Positions 17,312-29,936 are shown, counted from the first letter of the stretch. The stretch: 64,000 nucleotides of DNA from Pseudoduganella albidiflava (GCF_004322755.1 NZ_CP036401.1:3906001-3970000); one strand, 5' to 3'. Notes: generated by a model not told the origin, from the sequence alone. Program-made: numbers and translations.

Positions 17312-18601
17312 TCAGCGCTTCTTCGACCACTTGTCGTAGGCGGCGAGCGCCGAGGCGGGCCCGTTGCCATACCAGCCGTAGCCGTCGCGGCGCTCCTTGC
17401 TGAGCTCGTTGACGTCGGTGTGGATGGTGCCGTCGCGGTCGCCGAAGATCGGCTTCATCGTGGCGATGTCGTACATGCGCGCCCACATCGGGCCGGCGCC
17501 GGGCCGGGCTTCGAGGAAGCGGCCATTCTCGGCCTTCGTGGTCCAGCCCACGTCGCGCACGGCGACCCGCTTCAGCCACGCGGCGGCCGCATCGATGGCC
17601 GCCACGACTTCCGGCGTCGGCCGCGGTTGCTCCATCAGCAGCCTGAGCAGCCGCGACGTTTCCGAGCTGGACAGCGCCACCGGCTCGAAATTGCGTGCCC
17701 CCACCGGCGCCAGGGTCAGCGCATCGTGCTGCTGGCACCAGCCCGTCAGCTGGCCATCGACGCGGATCTGGCTGGCCACCAGCACCTTGATCGCCCGGCC
17801 ATGCGCGGCCCCGGCCCGGGCCGCCAGCTCGGGCGGCACGAAGGCATAGTCGCCGCCCCGCGCGGCCACCATGGCCAGCAGGTCGGCCACCTGGGCGAAC
17901 GCATTGTCGTTGAACGTAATGGCATCGTGGTAGCCGCCCTGCAGCGGATACACCTGCGGGAAGCCGCCGTTCGGGTATTGGGCGTCGAGCAGGTAACTCA
18001 CGCCCCGCTCGAAGGCCTGCCGATACGCGGCGCCGGGCGCGCCGGGCAGCGCCGCCTGCACGCGGGCCAGGAACGCCAGCTCGGTGGTGGTGGCATCGTT
18101 GTCGATCGTGCCCACGTAGTTCCAGCCCTTGGTCGCGACGATCACGCCGCCGGACGGGTCGTCGTCGATCGGCGCATAGTGCTCGCCCTTCTGCCGCAGG
18201 TGGCCGGTGCGGTTGACGTTCTTGCCCCAGCCGCCCGCCGGGGTCTGGAAGCTGACGATATTGTCGGCCACGTGCCGCGCCTCGGCCGACGCGTACCACG
18301 CCGCCGGCTGCTTCAGCGGCATGCCGGAATCGCCGTGCAGCCGCGCCTGTGCTTCCGGCGGGGCCGTCCCGCTGGCCCGTTCCGCCGCCAGCGTGGCCTT
18401 GTCGCGCTCCATCAGCGCGCGCGAGCGTTCCAGGTAGGCGCGCCATGCCGCCCGCTCCGTCTCGCCCAGCGTGGCGATGCGCGCTTCCGTGACCGGCTGC
18501 GCACGCGTCATCGTGCCGATCACCGTTGCCTGCGCAGCGGGCAGGCCCCAGCCCGCCGCCAGTGCCAGCGCCAGCGCGAGCGCGGTTCTCTTCATCTGCA
18601 T
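17312..18601 (-). CDS. Pectate lyase, PL10 family, secreted
   Basis: A 429-residue secreted lyase that cleaves polygalacturonate by beta-elimination with Ca2+. The signal peptide (about 1-26, ending PAAQA) is followed by a linker and the PL10 (alpha/alpha)3 catalytic domain, recognised by QTPAGGWGKNVNR, TIDNDATTTEL, YPNGGFPQVYP, TFNDNAF, TGWCQQHD and the block around ALSSSETSRLLRLLM, which holds a conserved Arg. A second in-frame Met at 18595 sits better behind the GGAGG ribosome site. The gene lies 28 bases after the GH28 gene and is likely in one transcript with it. Confidence 0.92.
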   Translation of the reverse strand: MQMKRTALALALALAAGWGLPAAQATVIGTMTRAQPVTEARIATLGETERAAWRAYLERSRALMERDKATLAAERASGTAPPEAQARLHGDSGMPLKQPAAWYASAEARHVADNIVSFQTPAGGWGKNVNRTGHLRQKGEHYAPIDDDPSGGVIVATKGWNYVGTIDNDATTTELAFLARVQAALPGAPGAAYRQAFERGVSYLLDAQYPNGGFPQVYPLQGGYHDAITFNDNAFAQVADLLAMVAARGGDYAFVPPELAARAGAAHGRAIKVLVASQIRVDGQLTGWCQQHDALTLAPVGARNFEPVALSSSETSRLLRLLMEQPRPTPEVVAAIDAAAAWLKRVAVRDVGWTTKAENGRFLEARPGAGPMWARMYDIATMKPIFGDRDGTIHTDVNELSKERRDGYGWYGNGPASALAAYDKWSKKR

Positions 18602-18629
18602 GTCTCCTCCATGGGTGTTGCGTGGCGGC

Positions 18630-20462
18630 TTATCCCGCCAGTTTTTCGTCGTACCGCTTGCCGCCGATCGTCACGTTGCGCAGGGTGACATCGCGCGCAT
18701 TGTGCAGGAACCACGGCGCATCGGCGCGCACCGCGTTGCCGAAGTCGCAGTCGCTGATCGTCACCCTTTGTACCGGCAGCACCGGGAGCACCGGCCTGTC
18801 CGGCGCGCCGTTGTAGCTGTGCGCCACCGGGCCGAGCACGACGAACGCCTGGTAGCAGCCGAAGCGCCCTTCCGGCGTGTCCACGTTGCTCACCCTGATG
18901 CCGGAAATATGCACGTCCGACACCTCCGGCGGCCGGCTGCGCACCAGGTCGAACGATGGCGTGTAGTCGCAATCGAAGGTGATCACCGCGCCGCCGCCGG
19001 TGGGCACGGTTTTCGCCGGCACCGGCCCGCCCGGGATCGGCGTGTAGAAGCCGGGCTTGAGCCGCACGCCGTTCGGCAGCGTCAGGTCGCGCACGTAGAA
19101 ATGGCGCAGGTAGCCGCCCCGGTTCATATTGGTTTTCAGCCGCACCACGGTGTTGATCGGATCGGTGGCGTAGTGGATATTGCGCACGTCGATGTTCTGC
19201 GCATACACGTGCTCGATCCCGGCCGACATCTCGCTGCCCAGCGTGATGCCGCCATGGCCGCTGTTCATCACCGAGTTCTGGATCACCACGTTGCGCGTGG
19301 GGCCGTAGCCCACGTCGGCATTCTTGCCTGCCTTGATGGCGATGCAGTCGTCACCCGTGTTGAACCAGCAGCCGTCGACCAGCACGGTGTCGCACGATTC
19401 CGGATCGAAGCCGTCCGAATTCGGCCCGATCGATTCCATCTTCACCTTTGAAAAATGCACATTGCGGCACTTGACCGGATGGTGGATCCAGAACGGCGCG
19501 TTGACCGCCTGGTAGCCCTGCATCAGCACGTCCTCGCAATCCATGAACTCGACGAGGCAAGGCCGCAGGTAGTGGCCCAGCCCGAAGATGCGCCTGTCGA
19601 CCGGCACGCCGGCCTCGGACAGCGCCGGCAGGTATTTTTCATCGGAGCGCCCGTGCGGCCGGTCGCCGGCGATGCGCGCCAGCGTGGCCGCGTCCAGGTG
19701 CGGCGCCATCGTCGCCAGCGGCGGATTGGCGGGGTTGTCCACGCCCTGGTGCAGCGCGCCCTTCTCGGCGCCCTTCTGGTTCATGCTCCACCAGCCCGGC
19801 CCGCTGCCATCCTCGTACGGCACGCCGGCCTGGCCATCCAGGATGCTGGTCCAGTCCTCGCCCGTGATGGCGATGTTCTTCTGGCCGCGCGCATACACCA
19901 GCGGCGCGAAGTTGAAGCAGTCGTTGCCCTGCCAGCGCGACAGCACCAGCTTGCCGTTGGCGCCGCAGTCGACCGTCTGCGCTTCCGGATAATCGCGCGC
20001 GTAGTCGGCCGGGTTGGCGCTGAAGTACACGTGCACGCCTTTCGCCAGGTGCACGTGCACATTGGACAGCAGCACGATCGGTCCCTTCAGGTACCAGTCG
20101 CCGGCCGGCACCAGCACGCGACCGCCGCCGGCCTTGTGCGCGGCGGCGATCGCGGCGCGCAGCGCGGGATGGCTGTCGTGCGAACCCGGCACGGGCGTCG
20201 TCACCTGCCCCCGGGCGCGGATGGTCGGATAGCCCGCCACCTTGTGCACCTTGCACGGCTTGCCGCCGTAGGCCGTAACCACGAAGTCGCGTTTCGGAAA
20301 CGGCAGCGGCCTGGCGAACACGCCGGCGATCTGCCGGGCGCGCGCCCACGGGTCCGCGGCCTGGGCGCGGCCCGGTGCGGGCAGGCCCAGGAAGGACACG
20401 GTGCCCAGCGCGGCGGTCCCCTTGATCCACTGGCGGCGCTGCAGGAAGGTCTTGTCTGTCAT
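18630..20462 (-). CDS. GH28 polygalacturonase-like hydrolase, Tat-type signal
   Basis: A 610-residue right-handed beta-helix enzyme of family GH28 that hydrolyses galacturonan or decorated pectin. The N-terminus RRQWIKGTAALGTVSFLGL looks like a Tat signal. GH28 active-site blocks are present: NSDGFD at 348-353 (a variant of NTD), GDDCIAIK at 370-377 with the Asp pair 371-372, SGHGG at 401-405, and RLK at 441-443. It is longer than simple endo-enzymes because of an insert around residues 205-300, which fits an exo-acting or rhamnogalacturonan-type member; this is an inference. It is upstream of the pectate lyase gene and separated from the TonB receptor gene by a strong hairpin. Confidence 0.88.
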   Translation of the reverse strand: MTDKTFLQRRQWIKGTAALGTVSFLGLPAPGRAQAADPWARARQIAGVFARPLPFPKRDFVVTAYGGKPCKVHKVAGYPTIRARGQVTTPVPGSHDSHPALRAAIAAAHKAGGGRVLVPAGDWYLKGPIVLLSNVHVHLAKGVHVYFSANPADYARDYPEAQTVDCGANGKLVLSRWQGNDCFNFAPLVYARGQKNIAITGEDWTSILDGQAGVPYEDGSGPGWWSMNQKGAEKGALHQGVDNPANPPLATMAPHLDAATLARIAGDRPHGRSDEKYLPALSEAGVPVDRRIFGLGHYLRPCLVEFMDCEDVLMQGYQAVNAPFWIHHPVKCRNVHFSKVKMESIGPNSDGFDPESCDTVLVDGCWFNTGDDCIAIKAGKNADVGYGPTRNVVIQNSVMNSGHGGITLGSEMSAGIEHVYAQNIDVRNIHYATDPINTVVRLKTNMNRGGYLRHFYVRDLTLPNGVRLKPGFYTPIPGGPVPAKTVPTGGGAVITFDCDYTPSFDLVRSRPPEVSDVHISGIRVSNVDTPEGRFGCYQAFVVLGPVAHSYNGAPDRPVLPVLPVQRVTISDCDFGNAVRADAPWFLHNARDVTLRNVTIGGKRYDEKLAG

Positions 20463-20506
20463 GGCGATTCCATGGTTGTCGCAGATCGCTCCGCATGTCG
20501 AACAAC

Positions 20507-20539
20507 GCGACGAAGCCGGCCCATGGCCGGCTTCGTCGC
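20507..20539 (-). terminator. 15-bp hairpin between TonB receptor and GH28 genes
   Basis: A perfect 15-bp GC-rich stem (GCGACGAAGCCGGCC and complement) with a 3-base loop lies 27 bases past the stop of the minus-strand receptor gene, followed on that strand by GTTGTTCG. It probably ends or partly attenuates the receptor transcript before the GH28 and pectate lyase genes. Confidence 0.6.
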
Positions 20540-20566
20540 GGATGAAACTACCTCACACCAGGTGCA

Positions 20567-23503
20567 TCAGAACTTGTACTCCACCGAGAGTCGGAACACG
20601 CGGCCCAGCATGTCGGCCATGCTCGTCACGTAGCCGCCGCTGTAGACGCTGTTGGCGGTGAGCGGTGGCCACTCCTCCGTGATGTTGTTCACGCCCAGGC
20701 TGACGGTGGTGTTCTTGATGCCCGTATAGCGCAGGTTCACATTGAACTGGCTGTAGTCGTCCACCTTGGTCAGCGTCGACCCCACGCGCGGCGTCAGGTC
20801 CGTCACGCCGCGCTGGTAGCGCTGCGACAGCGTGGCGCGCCACGGGCCCTGGCCCCAGCTGAACGACGCAGTGTGCTTCCAGCGCGGATTGATCTGCGGC
20901 ATGCCCGCCAGGCCGGCGTTCGGGCCCGCGCCGCCGAAGCGGCCATCGTTGGTGATGATGCCGATGTTGGTGTGCCACGGGCCATCCTTCTCGGACTGGA
21001 ACTCGTACTTGTGGTACCAGGTGCCATCCAGTTTCGCGTCGAAGGTGCCGTAGCTGGTGACAGGGAACCGGTAGCTGGCCGAGACGTCGGCGCCGCGGAT
21101 GCGGCTCATGCCCCGGTTGGCCTGGCTGGCCACGATATGGTCGATCGTGCCATCGGCGCGGCGCAGGATGAATTCCTCGTACTTGGCCGGGTCCTGCTGC
21201 ACTTCGGCGATCGTCACCGCGCCCAGCACGTCCTTGATCTTCAGGCCCCAGTAGTCGACCGTGACGGACAGGTTCCTGATCGGCTCGTAGGCGAAGCCGA
21301 ACGAGAAGCCGCGCGACTTTTCCGGTTTCAGGAAGCTGTTGTTGGGCGACTTGGTCCAGTACTCGGTGCTCACGTTGCAGACCTGGTCGGCCGTGTAGCC
21401 CGCCACCGGCGTGCCGCTGCCGGCCACCGTCGGCTGCGCGCTCGGGCACAGCACCGGATCATCCATGTCGATCGTGCGCACTTCGGCCGTGGGGTTCTGG
21501 ATGTCCATGATCGACGGCGCGCGGAAGCCGGTCGACAGGGAACTGCGCAGCAGCAGGCTTTCCATCGGGCGCCAGCTGCCCGCCAGGCGTGGATTGACGG
21601 TGGTCTGTTTCAGGTCGTCGTAATGGTCGGCCCGCACGGCGCCGTTGATCGAGATGGTCTCGGTGATCGGCGCTTCCACCTCGGCCAGCAGCGACGAGAT
21701 GTCGCGCGACAGGCGTTTGCCCACGCCCTGCGGCGTTTCGCCGACCAGGTCGTGCTGCAGCACGTTGCCGGCGGCATCCAGGTTGTAGCTGCCATCGGCC
21801 TTCTTGTAGACGAAATCGAGCGGCGCATCGTAGGTGCGCGCGGCGTCGCGGCGCAGCTCGGCGGCCAGCGCCAGCGTCAGGTCGCCGCCCTTCAGGGACA
21901 TCAGGGCTTTCGACAGCGTCACGTCGACGCTCTTGTTGTAGGCCTTGTTCAGGCGGTACGTGTAGTTGTTCGCCTCGATGCTGCGCAGGTATTCCGCGCC
22001 CGCCTCGTCCTGCAGGCCGAACGGGTTCAACGTGCCGTTGTTGAAGCCTTCCTGCGCCTTCGAATACAGGATGTAGCCGCCGCCCACCTTCGTGTCGCGC
22101 TTGCTCATGCCCCAGTTCACGCCGGCGCGGTAGTCCCAGCCCAGCACTTCGCCTTCGGCTGTCAGCACCACGCGGTCGTTGGTCTGCTCGTCGTTGCGGT
22201 AAGCCGAGCCCAGTTCGGCCGGGCCCCACTGGAAGTACAGCGTGCGGCCATTCATGTTCAGGTTGCTGACCGTGCCGGGCGTGCGCGTGGGGTCGATGTA
22301 CATCGCCGGCGCATTGGTGCCGTCGTTGTTGCCGACCACCTGCACCGCCGGGGTGATGCCGTTGCCCGGGTAGAAGCGGCTCGACGATGGCAGCGAGTAG
22401 GTGGTGAACGGGTTGGTGCCGCCGGGGACCTGCATGCCGCGGAATTTCTGCACGGTGAACTTCGAGTGCAGCACGTCGATGTCGATCTTGTGGCCGCCCG
22501 GGATGTTGAAGCTGGAGCGCGCCGCGATCGTCTGGATCTCGCTTCCGTCGGTGACGGCGTTGTAGAACAGCGGGTTGCGGTAGCAGCCCGGCGCGTACAC
22601 GGCCGGCGTGTTGGCGCTCTGGTTGCCCAGCGTCGGGCGGGAATACGGGTCCACGCAGCCGTTCGCGTACGTGGGGTTGTAGTTCGAGTTGGCGTTGCGG
22701 GCAAAGCCGAAGTTGGCCGTCGGGCTGGGATTGCGGGCGTCCGGCAGCAGGCCCAGGCCCAGCGAGCGCAGCACGTCGGGATCGTGCTGTTCGGCGCGTT
22801 CGCCCTGGAACAGCGGGGTTTTCTTCTGGTGGTCGACGGCGATGTAGGCATTCCAGCCATCGCGGGCCAGGTTGCCGATACCGGCGATGGCGCCGAAGCT
22901 GGTGGTCTTGCCGCCGCCGCTTTCTTCCGGCCGCGCGTATTCGCCCTTCAGCGTCACGCCTTCGTAGCCGCGCTTGGTCCAGTAGTTCTGCACGCCGCCG
23001 ATCGCATCCGCGCCATAGGTGGAGGCGGCGCCGCCGGAGAGCGTCTCGACACGGTCCAGCGCCATGCGCGGGATCACGTTGACGGATACGTACTGGTCCT
23101 GCAGCGGTTCGTTGGCCAGGCGGCGGCCGTTCAGCAGCGTCAGCGTGCGCATCGGGCCGAGGCCGCGCAGGTTCGTCATCGGGCCGGCGGCGCCCGAGTT
23201 GGTGCCCAGCGACAGCGATTGCGGCTGTTCCAGCACCAGGTCCTTCAGTTCGGTGTGGCCGCGCGATTCCAGTTCGGTGGCCTTGATGGTGGTCACCGGC
23301 GTGGCCCCCTCGGTGGCCACGCGCCGGATCAGCGAACCGGTCACCACGACCGATTGCACCGCTTCCGCTTGCGGCGCGTCCTGGGTACTGCTCTGGGCAT
23401 GGGCCAGGCCGCTCATCTCGCAGACGGCGACAGCGACGGCCAGCGCCATCGTTGCGCGCCGCAGCGCGGGTTGGCGCTTGGCCAGGTGTGGTGCGTACTT
23501 CAT
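20567..23503 (-). CDS. TonB-dependent receptor, probable oligosaccharide importer
   Basis: A 978-residue outer-membrane receptor. The signal peptide (about 1-36, ending LAHAQ) precedes a plug domain with VVVTGSLIRR, TNLRGLGPMRTLTLLNGRR and VETLSGGAASTYGADAIGGV, then a long 22-strand barrel ending in the outer-membrane signature LSVEYKF. The LNGRR/IGGV plug type is common among carbohydrate receptors of this group. No N-terminal STN signalling domain is present, so it is not a transducer. Flanking pectinases and a GH95 gene suggest pectin or hemicellulose fragments as ligand. Confidence 0.93.
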   Translation of the reverse strand: MKYAPHLAKRQPALRRATMALAVAVAVCEMSGLAHAQSSTQDAPQAEAVQSVVVTGSLIRRVATEGATPVTTIKATELESRGHTELKDLVLEQPQSLSLGTNSGAAGPMTNLRGLGPMRTLTLLNGRRLANEPLQDQYVSVNVIPRMALDRVETLSGGAASTYGADAIGGVQNYWTKRGYEGVTLKGEYARPEESGGGKTTSFGAIAGIGNLARDGWNAYIAVDHQKKTPLFQGERAEQHDPDVLRSLGLGLLPDARNPSPTANFGFARNANSNYNPTYANGCVDPYSRPTLGNQSANTPAVYAPGCYRNPLFYNAVTDGSEIQTIAARSSFNIPGGHKIDIDVLHSKFTVQKFRGMQVPGGTNPFTTYSLPSSSRFYPGNGITPAVQVVGNNDGTNAPAMYIDPTRTPGTVSNLNMNGRTLYFQWGPAELGSAYRNDEQTNDRVVLTAEGEVLGWDYRAGVNWGMSKRDTKVGGGYILYSKAQEGFNNGTLNPFGLQDEAGAEYLRSIEANNYTYRLNKAYNKSVDVTLSKALMSLKGGDLTLALAAELRRDAARTYDAPLDFVYKKADGSYNLDAAGNVLQHDLVGETPQGVGKRLSRDISSLLAEVEAPITETISINGAVRADHYDDLKQTTVNPRLAGSWRPMESLLLRSSLSTGFRAPSIMDIQNPTAEVRTIDMDDPVLCPSAQPTVAGSGTPVAGYTADQVCNVSTEYWTKSPNNSFLKPEKSRGFSFGFAYEPIRNLSVTVDYWGLKIKDVLGAVTIAEVQQDPAKYEEFILRRADGTIDHIVASQANRGMSRIRGADVSASYRFPVTSYGTFDAKLDGTWYHKYEFQSEKDGPWHTNIGIITNDGRFGGAGPNAGLAGMPQINPRWKHTASFSWGQGPWRATLSQRYQRGVTDLTPRVGSTLTKVDDYSQFNVNLRYTGIKNTTVSLGVNNITEEWPPLTANSVYSGGYVTSMADMLGRVFRLSVEYKF

Positions 23504-23552
23504 GTGTCTCCTCCGCCGGTCTTATTTTAAATTGGCTAGATCACTTGCTCGT

Positions 23553-23566
23553 ACTGGTAGACCAGT
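23553..23566. promoter_or_regulatory. GntR/FadR-type operator candidate
   Basis: ACTGGTAGACCAGT has perfect 6-bp arms around AG and contains TGGT-N2-ACCA, the spacing used by FadR-subfamily GntR repressors, including uronate regulators. It lies 50-63 bases upstream of the TonB receptor start and just upstream of a possible -10 (TAAAAT, 23524-23529 on the minus strand). The regulator is not in the window. Confidence 0.45.
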
Positions 23567-23739
23567 CCCAGGATTGGCCGGACCAGTTGTTCCGAGTATG
23601 CACTCACAGCGCGGCGGAAGTCACGGGTAACATGCATCAACGTTGTGAAATTGCATCAACATCCAAACGCTCAGCAGATTGCGCGGTTGCCCTGCCGTGT
23701 AACGCTAGAGTGCGGCGTGCGTTCCCGGTCTCGACGGCA

Positions 23740-23768
23740 TTGATGTTTTTTATATATACCAATACAAT
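23740..23768 (+). promoter_or_regulatory. Sigma-70 promoter for GH95 gene
   Basis: TTGATG (23740-23745), 17 bases, then TACAAT (23763-23768). The spacing is ideal and the stretch is unusually AT-rich for this genome. Transcription would begin about 40 bases before the ATG at 23815. Confidence 0.6.
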
Positions 23769-23814
23769 TCGCCTGGCGCCGGCCTGCCGGTCCAACCAGA
23801 CAGTGGAGACAACG

Positions 23815-26286
23815 ATGAAACGACAATTCGACCCCAACCGCATTCGGCGCGGCCTCGTCATGGGTATCGGTGCGCTGGCGGCGGCGCCGGGCGTGGCGCT
23901 GGCAGCGCCGGCACGCGCCCCCGCTTCCCGCGCGGGCGACCGCGCGAACACGCTGTGGTACCGCCATAGCGCCGCGCGCTGGGAAGAGGCGCTGCCGCTG
24001 GGGAATGGCCGGCTGGGGGCGATGGTGTTCGGCCGCGTGGCGCAGGAGCGCCTGCAGCTGAACGAAGACACGTTGTGGGCCGGCGCGCCGTACACGCCGG
24101 ACAACCCCGCCGCGCTGGCGGCGCTGCCGAAAGTGCGGCAATTGCTCGCGCAGGGGAAGTACGCGGAAGCGACGGAAGAAGTGGGCGCCGCCATGATGGG
24201 CAAGCCGATCCGCCAGATGTCGTACGGCACCCTGGGCGACGTGCTGCTGACGATGGGGGATGCCCAGGCGCCCGCCGACTACGAGCGCTCGCTCGACCTG
24301 GCCAGCGCCGTGACCACCACACGCTACCGCACCCCGCTCGGCCAGCACACGCGGGAAAGCTTCGTGTCGGCGCCGGACCAGGTGATTGCCCTGCGCCTGC
24401 AGGCACCGCGCGGCACACTGGGTTTCACGCTGGGCTGGCGCGGGCCGCGCAAGGTGAAATCCATTGCGTCGAACTACCCCGGGCTGGCCACCGACCTGGC
24501 GAACGCCCCGCCCACCGACTGGCTGCAGGTCGAGGAAGCGGGCCCGCTGCCGCCCGATGCCGCCATCGCCGCGGATGGTCCGGATGCGATCCTCATCACG
24601 GGCCGCAACGAGGCGATGCACGGCATTCCGGCCGGCCTGCGCTATGCGCTGCGCATCCAGGTGCTCGGCGACGGCAAGCTGCGCTACGCCGACGGGCAGT
24701 TGACGCTGACCGGTGCTTCGGCCGCGACGGTACTGGTGGCCGCCGCCACCAGTTATGTCAACTACCGGGACGTGAGCGGCGATCCGGTGGCCATCGTGCG
24801 CCGCCAGACGGCAGCCGCGGCGGGCACGCCCTACGCCACGCTGAAGCGCCGCCATGTCGAGGAGCACGGCCGGCTGTTCGGCACGATGTCGATCGACCTG
24901 GGCACCAGCCCGGCGGCCGCCCGCCCCACCGACGAGCGCATCGCCGCCGCCGGCCAGCAGGACGATCCCGCGCTCGACGCGCTGTACCTGCAATATGCGC
25001 GCTACCTGCTGCTCGCCTCGTCGCGGCCCGGCACGCAGCCGGCCAACCTGCAGGGCATCTGGAACGAGGGCACCAACCCGCCATGGGGCGGCAAGTACAC
25101 CATCAACATCAACACGCAGATGAATTACTGGCCAGCCGATCCGGCCGGCCTGGGTGCCTGCGTGGAACCGTTGCTGCGCATGGTGGAAGACCTGGCGCAG
25201 AGCGGCGCGAAAACCGCGAAGACGATGTATGGCGCGCGCGGCTGGGTGACACACCACAACACCGACCTGTGGCGCGCCGCCGCGCCGATCGACGCGGCCA
25301 GGTACGGCATGTGGCCATGCGGCGGCGCCTGGCTGTGCAATTCACTGTGGGACCACTATGACTACAGCCGCGATGCCCAGGTCCTGCGGCGGCTGTATCC
25401 GCTGCTGCGCGGCGCCTCCGAGTTCTTCCTCGACACGCTGGTCGAGGACCCGCAGGGCCGCGGGCTGGTCACGTCGCCGTCGATGTCGCCCGAGAACAGC
25501 CACCCGTACGGATCGTCGCTTGCCGCCGGCCCGGCGATGGACCGCCAGATCGTGCGCGACCTGTTCGGCCACACGCTGGAAGCGGGCCGCCTGCTCGGGC
25601 AGGATGCCGCGCTGCTGGAACGCATCGCCGAAGCGCGCGGCCGGCTGGCGCCGGACCGCATCGGCCAGCAGGGCCAGTTGCAGGAATGGCTGGAAGACTG
25701 GGATGCGCGCGCGCCGGACCGCCAGCACCGCCACGTGTCGCACCTGTATGCCCTGTACCCGAGCGCGCAGATCAACGTGCGCGACACGCCCGACCTGGCG
25801 CGGGCGGTGCGCCAGACCCTGGTCGACCGGGGCGACCTGGCCACCGGCTGGGGCACCGCGTGGCGCCTGTGCCTGTGGGCGCGGATGGGCGACGCCGAAC
25901 ATGCGTATTCGGTGCTGAAGGGGTTGACCGGACCGCGGCGCACTTACCCGAACATGTTCGATGCCCATCCGCCGTTCCAGATCGACGGCAATTTCGGCGG
26001 CGCGGCGGGGATCATGGAAATGCTGCTGCAATCGTGGGGTGGCGAGGTGCTGCTGTTGCCGGCGCTGCCCGCCGCCTGGCCGACGGGCCGTGTCGCGGGC
26101 ATCCGCGCCCGGGGCGGGCTGACGGTCGACATGACGTGGGAACGGGGCCGGCTGACGGCGCTGCGCATCGGCGGCAAGCCGGGCGATGCGGTGGCGCTGC
26201 GCTACCAGGGCAAGCTGGCGCAGGTAAAACTGGATGCCGGCGGCACCTTCCGGAGCACCGGCCAGGCGCTGCTGTCGCTTGCCTGA
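23815..26286 (+). CDS. GH95 alpha-L-fucosidase / alpha-L-galactosidase, exported
   Basis: An 823-residue exported glycosidase. The ATG at 23815 has GGAG upstream. A Tat-like signal (NRIRRGLVMGIGALAAAPGV) precedes an N-terminal beta-sandwich (NTLWYRHSAARWEEALPLGN) and an (alpha/alpha)6 barrel. GH95 catalytic positions are visible by alignment to the known AfcA residues: Asn431 and Asn433 in YTININTQMNYW, Glu560 in SMSPENSH and Asp724 in FQIDGNFGG. All four are kept, so the enzyme should be active on 1,2-linked alpha-L-fucose or L-galactose of xyloglucan or pectin side chains. It is divergent from the TonB receptor gene and convergent with the GH2 gene. Confidence 0.93.
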   Translation: MKRQFDPNRIRRGLVMGIGALAAAPGVALAAPARAPASRAGDRANTLWYRHSAARWEEALPLGNGRLGAMVFGRVAQERLQLNEDTLWAGAPYTPDNPAALAALPKVRQLLAQGKYAEATEEVGAAMMGKPIRQMSYGTLGDVLLTMGDAQAPADYERSLDLASAVTTTRYRTPLGQHTRESFVSAPDQVIALRLQAPRGTLGFTLGWRGPRKVKSIASNYPGLATDLANAPPTDWLQVEEAGPLPPDAAIAADGPDAILITGRNEAMHGIPAGLRYALRIQVLGDGKLRYADGQLTLTGASAATVLVAAATSYVNYRDVSGDPVAIVRRQTAAAAGTPYATLKRRHVEEHGRLFGTMSIDLGTSPAAARPTDERIAAAGQQDDPALDALYLQYARYLLLASSRPGTQPANLQGIWNEGTNPPWGGKYTININTQMNYWPADPAGLGACVEPLLRMVEDLAQSGAKTAKTMYGARGWVTHHNTDLWRAAAPIDAARYGMWPCGGAWLCNSLWDHYDYSRDAQVLRRLYPLLRGASEFFLDTLVEDPQGRGLVTSPSMSPENSHPYGSSLAAGPAMDRQIVRDLFGHTLEAGRLLGQDAALLERIAEARGRLAPDRIGQQGQLQEWLEDWDARAPDRQHRHVSHLYALYPSAQINVRDTPDLARAVRQTLVDRGDLATGWGTAWRLCLWARMGDAEHAYSVLKGLTGPRRTYPNMFDAHPPFQIDGNFGGAAGIMEMLLQSWGGEVLLLPALPAAWPTGRVAGIRARGGLTVDMTWERGRLTALRIGGKPGDAVALRYQGKLAQVKLDAGGTFRSTGQALLSLA

Positions 26287-26293
26287 CTGGCCT

Positions 26294-26329
26294 GGCACCA
26301 CGCGCCCGCCGAAGCGGAAACGTGGTGCC
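26294..26329. terminator. Bidirectional hairpin between GH95 and GH2 genes
   Basis: Perfect 9-bp arms (GGCACCACG / CGTGGTGCC) with an 18-base loop lie in the 51-base gap between two convergent genes, the expected place for a shared transcript end. Confidence 0.5.
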
Positions 26330-26337
26330 GTCCGCTC

Positions 26338-29502
<3,165 letters not shown>

Positions 29503-29513
29503 TTATCGTTGTC
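29503..29513 (-). promoter_or_regulatory. Possible LacI-type half-palindrome before GH2 gene
   Basis: On the minus strand CGACAACGATAACA lies about 13-25 bases upstream of the GH2 ATG. The same GACAACGAT core occurs 20-30 bases upstream of the Gfo/Idh/MocA gene (31111-31131). Both are imperfect palindromes around a central CG, as in LacI-family operators. Confidence 0.25.
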
Positions 29514-29547
29514 GGAGACGTTAGCTTAACGGAAACTTTGCAAAAAA

Positions 29548-29936
29548 ACCGGTGACAGGCTCCAATTACGCGGAAATGTTTCGCGAAAACCGGTGACAGG
29601 CTCCGATTACAAAGAAATGTTTCTCGAAAAACGGTGACAGGCACCATTTTCAGGAGATGTATCCAGAACCCGATGACAGCCCCGGGGAGGTACCTGACCG
29701 GAGCCTGTCACCGGTTCTCGTTGTCGAGATCGGGCCTGCGGGGAGTGATCGTCTGCAGGCAAGCTCCGCCAGGCGAACGGACGATGCCCTTCAAGACATC
29801 GGCTTCGCCACGGCTTTCGATTCCCTGATCGAAGCTGCCACGGCTTTCGATTTCACGGTCGGTGCCTGTCACGGGTTTCGTTCAAAACCGGAGCCTGTCA
29901 CCGGTTTCGTTTGCATAATCGGAGCCTGTCACCGGT
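29548..29936. repeat. Seven-copy inverted array of GGTGACAGGCTCC
   Basis: Three forward copies at 29548-29563, 29589-29604 and 29631-29645 form a 41-bp tandem repeat. Four reverse copies follow at 29700-29715, 29861-29876, 29890-29905 and 29921-29936. The whole array is a dispersed inverted structure of nearly 400 bases. Confidence 0.85.

Noticed and set aside
20873-23530. 885-codon plus-strand frame opposite the TonB receptor gene
   Set aside because: Low-complexity Arg/Gly/Ala/Val-rich translation with no recognisable motif; the minus strand encodes a complete receptor.
29548-29645. Possible CRISPR array from 41-bp spaced repeats
   Set aside because: Only three forward units, the 'spacers' resemble each other, reverse copies follow, and no cas genes are present.
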